Part shown: positions 56,367-64,000 of the stretch, in pieces
Layout: each line of letters begins with the position of its first letter
Position numbering within the stretch: the stretch's first letter is position 1
Assembly: GCA_037349315.1 (NCBI GenBank)
Contig: JBAIAC010000030.1
Span: forward strand, 14,777,501 to 14,841,500
DNA length: 64,000 nucleotides
Source: Chelydra serpentina
Lineage: Eukaryota > Chordata > Testudines > Chelydridae
Direction: 5' to 3'
The notes under the pieces: model-generated
The model's database searches: none
Told to the model about the DNA's origin: nothing
What the model saw: the letters and a program-made list of their open reading frames with translations, nothing else
Translations under genes and position numbers: made by a program

Positions 56367-58572
56367 GTAAGTACTAGAGATTTAATGGATCATTTGACAG
56401 CTATATGAACTGTAAACTAAACACACTTTCATTTGATAACAGGAAAACTTGTGTCAATATAGGCTGTTCCTTGGGTTCCGATTATGATAAGATTCAAAAC
56501 CATGTAAGCCTGAACTTGTTCATAATATGAGAAATGTTACAGAGCATGCTTAGAAAAAACCACAACAAACAGTGCAGGAAGAGCAGAAGTACCGTATTCT
56601 GAATTCTATAATATTGATGGCACAATTTCAGATTTAAGCAAGAGTTCACTAATGGATGTGAGGAATGATAGAGAGGCTCCTAAATTAGGTGTCTGGGCAC
56701 TTTTGAAAATCCCACTAGGCATCTATCTGCAACTTTAGGTTCCTAACTACCTTTCTTAGTGCCTTTCGACACCTTTTGAACATTTTACCCCAAATTTCTA
56801 CATAGTGATTTGCTCATGTTCACAGCCCCTTTGTGTTGGTTTTCTGTGAACAGCCAAGGGTGTCAATGGGAGATGAGGGTGCCCAGTATATCACAGAATC
56901 AGGCTCTAAAGCATCCTTGCACTAACCTGACATGACAGTTCAATTGTTAATCTGTCACGCCCAGCAGAGTTCATATGCACATGCAGAAATGGTTTTTAGC
57001 TAGTGGGAGCAACTAATATCAAGGTACCTTTACAATACTAGCTCTCGGCACTTATTGTGGAGGGATACTTCACTTAGAAGTTAGTAGGATATAATTCTAC
57101 GAGTGGATTCATTCCTGTAGTATCTCCACCAGCTTGAGTGGAATTACCTCAGGGATGAGTGTGGCACCTAGAGTGAAATCCTGGTTCCCTTGAAGTCAAA
57201 AGGAATTTGCCACTGACTTCAGTGGGGCCAGGGTTTTCCTGTGAGTCTTTTGTCTTTAAGGTCAGTGGCTTTAATTCAAAAGGAAGGCAAAACAAAAGAT
57301 GTAGTTTGATGATTTTTGTCTTTGGACAAGAGAGTAAATCCAAAGTTAATAAATATTTTTTGTTATCTAGCAGATAAGTTGAGCGTGCTTCTTATTTACG
57401 AGACAATAATCCTATTTTGACCAAACAAAGTCAAAAGCTGAAGGCCAAGATGTTTAATCACCCAGGATACAGTTATTAAGTTAAATGAAAAGCAGACATT
57501 TTGAACAGTGTAAAAAGTTAGAGGCAGATGTAGCCAGGAGCCTAATTCTCACACAGGGTGGTATCTTGCTTCATGAGCAATCCCACTGAAATCAGTGGAG
57601 TAAGGTACTACTCTTAAATGTTCGAGGGTCAGAGAATCCTGTCCAGAATTTGCTTTGGGCATATAGTTCATGAGTTCTTAGGGCAGTAGTGAATAATTGT
57701 GCAGGGGGTTGCAGCAATGCGGAAATCACATTAAAAAAATAAAATGGCTGTGGGGGAAGTAGGAAAGATAATGCATTAGATGTCATAGAGTACATCCAGT
57801 GGTTAGTAAATAGCAGAGATGTAAGGGTGGTACATTTGATCCTTATCTTTCTCCTACCCCAAATGCCAGTTTTTGGCATACTATATGGCAGCTGAAAGCG
57901 CCAATGCAGCTGAGAGTCAGTAACCTGACCATGAGTCAGTAACCATGTGCTCAGATTGGCTTAGAGACTATTCCACTCAGTAAAAAGGCAGCTCATCTGT
58001 GAGTGACTCCTTGAATTAAGAAACTTGGTCTTATTTCTCTAATTAAAACAAAAACAAAACACACACCTGTTATTTGCATTCATAATTTAAGGTGCTTCCT
58101 GTTACTAGCACTATAAACCAATTTTAAAATGAATTTCCAAACAAAGAATTGTTCAGCATTTGTTACAAAGTCCTACATTTAGAACATGGAGGTTTTAAAG
58201 TCAAGAGGAAAGTCATGATTAGTCTAGCTCCAGACTCAAGTTAGGCTAAATCTGCATGTTGGCAAAGGGGAAGAACAGGAAGGGACTTTTTCACTGTTTT
58301 GTGTCTTCAAGGACAGGCGTGCATGGGACTATTCATGGCTGACCCTGCCAAGTGCTGAGTACCCTCAGCTCCCACTGAAGGTTGAGGGAGTGCCCCTCCC
58401 AGGAACTGCTCAGCACAGCACCTTGTGGCTTAAGGCATTTACACAGTCCATCACATCTGCTAACTGTTTAATAAGACAAGTCAGTGCTTTACTCAGTACC
58501 AAGTGTTTGCTTAGGTGGATTCCACTCTAATATCTATACTATAGAAACATATGCCTTCCCCCCTCCCCCAAT

Positions 58573-58730
58573 CAATGGTTCTCAACCTGCAGTGCTTGTG
58601 GCCCAATCAGCACACAGCTGTGTCCCATGTGATATCCTCAGGGCCATACAGGTAGCATTGGATACGGCCCACATAATGCATTGTGGGGCACATATGCAGC
58701 CCACAGTGGTAAAGAGGTTGAGAACCACTG
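58573..58730 (+). mobile_element. hAT-type MITE with CAATGGTTCTCAACC ends
   Basis: Left end CAATGGTTCTCAACC and right end GGTTGAGAACCACTG pair with one mismatch. The sequence is the common tetrapod hAT terminus. No 8-bp duplication is visible (CCCCCAAT against GATCATAG), so it is old or the flank was rearranged. Confidence 0.65.
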
Positions 58731-59397
58731 GATCATAGCCTGACCAATCCACGTGCATGCTTCCCTGCTTGAGCTCCTGAACCTTGGTCCCAGCCCCTAA
58801 ACATGCCAGCCAGTGGGGCTAAGCTGGTGTGGTGCAGGAGGGGTAGTATTCTGGCATGGGTAAGTAGCAGATTACTACCCCCCTGGAATAAGGGGAGAGT
58901 GTGACTCCTTCCCCATGCTGCTTCCAGGACCGCACAGCTATACTGCCCTTTACACAGGGCCGAGAGAGAACATACAATCTAGCCCTCAATTGTTAAAAAA
59001 TGCTGTCAAGCAATAAAACAGCACGCAAATGAAAAATCAGTATTTTTCAGCATACAAATTAAATCTTGTGTGCCAGTGGATTTTATTGAAGTAATCAGAG
59101 ACAACAACAAGTGCTTTTCTGGGGGATTTGTGCGACTTCCATTTATCTTTAGGCTGCCAAGATGAATAATGAATGTGCTAGACTTTTACTGGTGTCTCAC
59201 CCATCAAAGCAATATTAGAAGATTTCACTGGAGGAAAAGAAAATGTTACTGAATCATGAGGGGGATGTTATTATCTAGACCCTTGCAACATATATTATAT
59301 ATGTGAGCCCTGCACATTTCGATTGTGGAAGAAAAAGGGAATGTCTTGTAGATCAGGCTTAGCTTATACATATATTGCACTGATGAGTAAATTGACC

Positions 59398-59595
59398 TCC
59401 TTACATAAGAAGGGCCATACTGGGGCAGACCAATGGTTCATCTAGCCTATTATCCGGTCTTCCAACAGTGGCTGGTGCCAGATGCTTGAGAGGGAATGAA
59501 CAGGGAAATTATCAAATGATCCATCCCCTGGCGCCAGTCCTAGCTTATGGCAGTTAGAGGTTTCAGGACACCCGGAGCACTGGGTTATCAATTGA
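59398..59595 (-). mobile_element. CR1 LINE 3' fragment
   Basis: Plus-strand wording 'ataagaagggccatactgggg', 'cagaccaatggttcatctagcc', 'gccagatgcttgagagggaat' and 'gatccatcccctggcgccagt' is the 3' UTR of a common sauropsid CR1 subfamily, in antisense. It is truncated. Confidence 0.65.
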
Positions 59596-62353
59596 AGTGT
59601 TCAAATGAGCAATAACAGCCAACACAATGAGTTGCAAATGTGAACAGTTCTTAATCTCCATCACAAATCCCTCAGTTTGTTAAAAATATATGAAAATCTG
59701 TAGTGTTACCAGTTGGATTGTGCAACATTTTGGATTTAGTTTCTGCTTTACTTCTGTCCTTTGTTGATATCTTCTGCTGCTCTTGCCTGTTCAAAAGATT
59801 TCTAACTCCCTTGTTTCATCTGTATAAGCTATAAATCTGTCAGTGAGGCTATAGTTTGATATGTTCTTCAATAATGGAAGATAGATTTGTTTTTTGTTGT
59901 TGGGAATCCTTCCTTTTAAAAATGATAATTCCAGATTTTATCCTAACCATTTTTTTCACTGTTTCTGATAACAGGGTTTAATTTCTGTTTTCAGAGAGAG
60001 ACGGAGATACTTGCATTCCTAGGATACAAAAAATAAAGTCCATTCTTAGCACTGTATTCTGCCACCAATCCACACAGGAGATTCAACTGGAACGAAAGAT
60101 GTTCTGCACAAAAATTGATGGCATGTTTAATAAAATGTAAAAATAGGGAGCCATCTCCTGCCCTCAATTTCACCCTTATTATTCACTCAAGTCAACGGAG
60201 TTGCATGGATGCAAGAGAGAGGGGAATCTGGACCAGGATATATTATAACAGCAATAAATACTTTGCACTTTTATATAGCTCACTACCTCTGATGATTTAA
60301 AAGAGCTTAATATTGGCTCTGAGCATTGGGTATTATTTCCATTTTTCAGAAGGGTGAACTAGGACACAGAGTCCTCTCTGTCCTAGTTCCCCAAGTCTCC
60401 ATCAATTTCTCCATCTTTTATTTAAATGGGACTACTCAAGGAGTAAGATACCACTCAGAGTAAATAAAGGTAGCACAATCTGGCTCAGGTTAAATGGCTT
60501 TCCCAAGCTAGCATGGCAGACAAATCAGTATAATAATGAACAGGTTAATTTTCAGGTTCTCTAAAATATCCCAGGCAGCTTATTTTCATTTTTCTCTGCT
60601 ATACAATATAATTAACTCCCCGCAGTAGCAGAGCTGGACGAGCAGCATCCCCGCTGAAGGCCACAGTCCTCACAAGAATCTAGACTGTGTCTTTACAATC
60701 AAGCATTTATTGCAATGTGATCCATCAGCCAAAGGCCAAATTCTTCCTTTAATGGGAGTCTCATTAAGGTCCATAGGAGTCATGCACATGCATTCAAGGT
60801 AGATTTTGACTGCAAGGTCCTTTGCCAGACAAGAATGGCACAAAATAGGCTATTGCTGTATCTTGCTCTCAGAGTTTAGTTGTAGATGTTTGGGAGCTGA
60901 TTTCCCCCCCCCTTCAATTTTTGACCAATATTAAGCAACCTGCCATTGGCTCCACTCCAGTACACTTGTTCTGTACATGAAAGAATCATAAGGCTTAGGT
61001 CCCCTAATGTTCCAGTAAAGTCAGCTCAATGCACTTTTGCAGATTTGGGAAAAATATCAAGAAAAGATTTAAGCACCCCCAAACTTTGAAAAAGTTTGTG
61101 CTGGATTCTTCTACCCTTATTCACACTGAGTAGTATCTTACTCCACAAGTGGTCCTATTCAAGTGAATGGGTTTTCTTATGAAGAAAAGGCACTATTCAA
61201 CACAAGAAAATCGAGGACTGAATATGAGTGTTGGTTTGTTTTTTTAACTTGAGGTAGTAGTAAAGAATGGCAGCCAAATTCCAACATTAATCGATTTTGT
61301 GAGATTTGTGATAAGTATATTGGGATATGTGACGGACTATGTGTTTCACAGTAGTGAGCCCATGCATTTCCAGGTATTTGATCCCTAGACTGTAAAGTGA
61401 CCCATAATCCTGTTGTTTATGGAAGCCAGGAAAAGGCAAGCAAGTCAGCACAGTGAGTTCAGTTAGAAGTATTTTTCTGCTAGGAATCTGTACAGAGGGA
61501 AACATTGGATCAGCAAAATAGTAACTAGGCTGTTTGCTTTGGTGCACCGCCGGTTACATATGCTAAATAGCTCATTCTTTTCAGACTACAGTACAGTATA
61601 TTTATGGTGAGTTGTTCACCAAGGATTTTAACTGTGGCCAGCCTGCATGAAAAATAGCACAAATAATGCACCTGTCTGACATGCTTTGTCACACTGAGTA
61701 GTAACTTTCTTTGTGAATAGCCCCACTGATGAAATTGGGTTCAATGGGACTGAGATTCTTCTTAATACAAGATTCTTCTTAATACAAGATTCAGGTCCAA
61801 TACTATTTTCTAGTGTCTAATTTGCAAATTATGGTCTGGACCCTACAGGCACTTAAGTATATAAGCAACTTTACTCAATAAATAAAGTTACCTACTTGCT
61901 TCTTTGTTTGCAGGCTCACGGTCTTCAACTTGACATGTTTTACTTTATTAAACATTACATTGTTGTGTGTGATATATGTGTTTCTTAATAGATCAGAAAG
62001 GTGAAGAACTTGCTTATCCACTTCTAGAAAACAAACGTAAAGAGATGTAGTTGTTGTCAATACTGAATCATGATCTTTATGCACTGTTCTTTTTCATTTA
62101 CAAAACTGACACTTTAAATGTAGCTCCAAGTAATTACCAATCAATTATAACCCACAATTAGGTTACAATTTTAAAGTATATTCATTGCCCTCTAGTTACA
62201 GATATAAATCGTCCCACTTTGCTCAAGGTCAGGAGTTTGATAAAGATTATTCAGCCCTCCAGTCTAAATGGCGCTAACTGGAACTAATTATTAATCCGTG
62301 GGGATGGCAAGGAGTTGATGCTCTCATACGTGATTATTTGTTATCTCTCCCAG

Positions 62354-62444
62354 GCAATTTCATTCCTCACGCCACTGGCTGTCATTTTTGTGGTGAAAAT
62401 AATCCGGCGGACAGACAAGACTGAAATTAAAGAAGCCTTCTTAG
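62354..62444 (+). CDS. PLPP4: PLPP4 coding exon 3 (residues 56-85 plus one base)
   Basis: After a pyrimidine-rich CTCTCCCAG acceptor the exon reads AISFLTPLAVIFVVKIIRRT, then DKTEIKEAFL and a single G before the GTAAAG donor (phase 1). This is the second transmembrane helix and the basic cytosolic loop after it. The alignment with vertebrate PLPP4 is essentially residue for residue from memory. The three PAP2 catalytic motifs (KxxxxxxRP, PSGH and SRxxxxxHxxxD) are in later exons outside the window, so catalytic integrity cannot be judged here. Confidence 0.92.
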
Positions 62445-62608
62445 GTAAAGTAGATTGATTGATTTTTTTTAAGATGGCAAGTGCATAAGAGTTCCTACTG
62501 GTGATTGTTCTAATTAGTATTCCAAGCCCTGAAAAATCTGTGGGTGAAATGCTGGTTCCACTGAAGTCAAGAAAATCTTTTAAAAAATCCCTCTTTTACA
62601 TACATTTC
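62445..62608 (+). other. PLPP4: Start of PLPP4 intron 3 (phase 1)
   Basis: The intron opens with GTAAAG and continues past the right edge of the window. The first 160 bp carry only another copy of the 'tggttccactgaagtcaa' repeat word. Confidence 0.75.
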
Positions 62609-62611
62609 TAA

Positions 62612-62928
62612 GGGTATGTCTACACTACCCGCCGGATCGGCGGGCAGCGATTGATCCAGCGGGGGTCGATTTATCGTGTCTAGACTAGACGCGATAAATT
62701 GACCCCCGAGCGCTCTCCCGTCAACTCCTGTACTCCACCGCCGCAAGAGGTGCAGGCGGAGTCGACGGGGGAGCGGCAGCAGTCGACTCACCGCAGTGAA
62801 GATACCGCAGTGAATAGGTCTAAGTACGTCGACTTCAGCTACGTTATTCACGTAGATGAAGTTGCGTAACTTAGATCGATTCTCTCTTCCCCGCCTCTCC
62901 CCCCTTTTCCCCCAGTGTAGACCAGGCC
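62612..62928 (+). mobile_element. Harbinger-type MITE with TAA target duplication
   Basis: Ends GGGTATGTCTACACTAC and AGTGTAGACCAGGCC form a 15-bp inverted terminus with three mismatches, flanked by TAA at 62609-62611 and 62929-62931. The interior contains a long hairpin at about 62,659-62,708 (arms GGGGGTCGATTTATCGTGTC and its near complement around CTAGAC). CpG dinucleotides are abundant, suggesting youth. It shares the GTCTACACT core with the large Harbinger at 24008-28120, which has GGCTACACT. Confidence 0.82.
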
Positions 62929-62931
62929 TAA

Positions 62932-64000
62932 GCCTATGAGTTCCATGCCATGTTTCTACATTCTACTGATCAAATCAGATTGTTGTCCTTGCTGGGTAAG
63001 GTAATGAAACTCATCTGAGATCTTTCTAATGTTGATTGGCTAGAATCTGCGGCAGTCACTCTTTTACTGTCTATACCACAGTGGATTCCTGTTTATTTCC
63101 AAGTGCAGTTTAAGGCAGTGGTGTTAATTTGTAAAGCTCTCTCTGGTCTGGGTCCTTATTGACTACAATAAGGGACCTTCAAATTGTCTCTGTACACTTC
63201 ACCCCTACAAAAGTCTGAGATCAGTCAAAGAACTTTGCCAATAGACTGTGATTTCAAACATTTGGAGCTTAGTGGCAGGGTATTTGTAGTGAAGAGTCCA
63301 TGACTGGAATTCTTTCCCCTTTTGCTGGTGAAGCAGAGCTTGAGTTTGTTGATTTTCAGATCATGGGCTAACACCCATATATTTGCCCAGACGTTTGCCT
63401 GTGCTAGACTGGATGTAGAGGGTATTAGTACTACAATCAATTTTTGGAAGAGTGGAATTCTCTTTGTTTGTTCATCTATTCTGGTGTTATATCAGCTGGA
63501 GAAAAGATCTTAGAGTGTTTTTTTGATGCTGCCAATACTTGGCAGTTTTTTGTTAAATTTTTCATGAGCGCTGTTTTATTGATGTGTTTAGTAGGCAGGG
63601 GGAACATACATTTATACATATAAAAACATATAGTCCTGGTGCTGGTTTTCATTCTGTCTCTCTCATTTCAAAAGCAAAGGAGCTCTGGATATGTCTCCAT
63701 GGTTTGTTCTTCCTCCATGGCTCAGGGATACTTTAGATTGGTATTCTCTATTCCCCCGGCCCCCCTGCCCATTTTGGACTGCCATTACCATTAGCCCTAC
63801 AATGCCCAGATAATAAAAAAAAAAAATCCTCAAAAAAAGACACGCAATCACATGAGATACCACAATTTTAATATTTTACAAAATAGCCCAATGTTTAATA
63901 TTTGCATATGACCTTTTGTGGACTGGTCATATTCAAAGAGATAATTCAGACTCAAAATGGGCATGACCTTCAGCTGGTATAGATCCACTGACTTTGATGC
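62932..64000. mobile_element. PLPP4 intron 3 with an L2-like LINE scrap
   Basis: From about 63,030 to 63,410 a broken plus-strand frame reads QWIPVYFQVQFKAVVLICKA, LSGLGPY, SPLQKSEISQRTLP, then LELSGRVFVVKSP and LEFFPLLLVKQSLSLLIFRS. This follows the C-terminal order of L2-like LINE proteins ('HWLPV..R..FK', 'Y.PSR.LRS', 'F...AP.LWN.LP'). Stops interrupt it. Nothing is recognised from 63,450 to the end. Confidence 0.5.

Larger units (their letters stand above)
56367..62353 (+). other. PLPP4: PLPP4 intron 2 (6.0 kb, phase 0)
   Basis: Bounded by GTAAGT and CTCTCCCAG. It contains a hAT MITE (58573-58730), a CR1 scrap (59,398-59,595), a MIR-like unit near 60,240-60,380, and several copies of the 'cccactgaaatcagtgg...gtaaggtac' amniote repeat (about 57,545-57,610, 60,420-60,470, 61,110-61,200, 61,690-61,770). 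A 17-bp tandem duplication of 'aagattcttcttaatac' occurs at about 61,752-61,785. No other gene is seen. Confidence 0.85.

Overview
This window is vertebrate nuclear DNA and reads as a turtle or a close sauropsid relative. The evidence is a recognisable vertebrate gene with short exons and very long introns, plus a repeat mixture of CR1 LINEs, Penelope-like elements, Harbinger and hAT DNA transposons with their MITEs, and ~1 kb solo LTRs. No prokaryotic gene organisation is present. The species call is inference from remembered repeat families; the vertebrate call is firm.

The only host gene I can identify is the 5' part of PLPP4 (phospholipid phosphatase 4, formerly PPAPDC1A) on the + strand. 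Coding exon 1 (15794-15849) lies in a CpG island, exon 2 is 56258-56366 and exon 3 is 62354-62444. All three have consensus splice sites and join in frame to give the first 85 residues. Intron 1 is 40,408 bp, intron 2 is 5,987 bp, and intron 3 runs off the window. The catalytic phosphatase motifs lie in exons beyond the right edge.

Layout. 1-14,750 is upstream intergenic DNA with LINE relics, three LTR-type repeats (4431-5553, 6437-7485, ~8973-10535) and a GC-rich hAT-like MITE nested in the third LTR. 14,750-16,130 is the CpG island and exon 1. Intron 1 holds a CR1 split by a Penelope-like insertion (17,778-21,600), an almost complete two-gene Harbinger transposon with TTA target duplications (24008-28120), an unidentified membrane-protein-like relic split by a MITE (34,060-35,050), an LTR-like repeat (35,148-36,724), a Penelope element whose terminal repeat is inverted relative to its body (37,809-39,195), a nearly full-length APE-type LINE with an 11-bp target duplication (40531-44392), three further MITEs and a second CR1 region (49,536-50,982). 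Introns 2 and 3 are shorter, with small hAT and Harbinger MITEs and L2/CR1 scraps.

The most informative observations come from transposon archaeology: exact target-site duplications for at least nine elements, which give relative insertion ages; two convergent Harbinger genes apparently broken only at C/G homopolymer tracts; a young three-copy GC-rich MITE family with variable internal tandem arrays; and a decayed hammerhead-like motif in a Penelope terminal repeat. Stretches with no call were read and showed nothing I could support.
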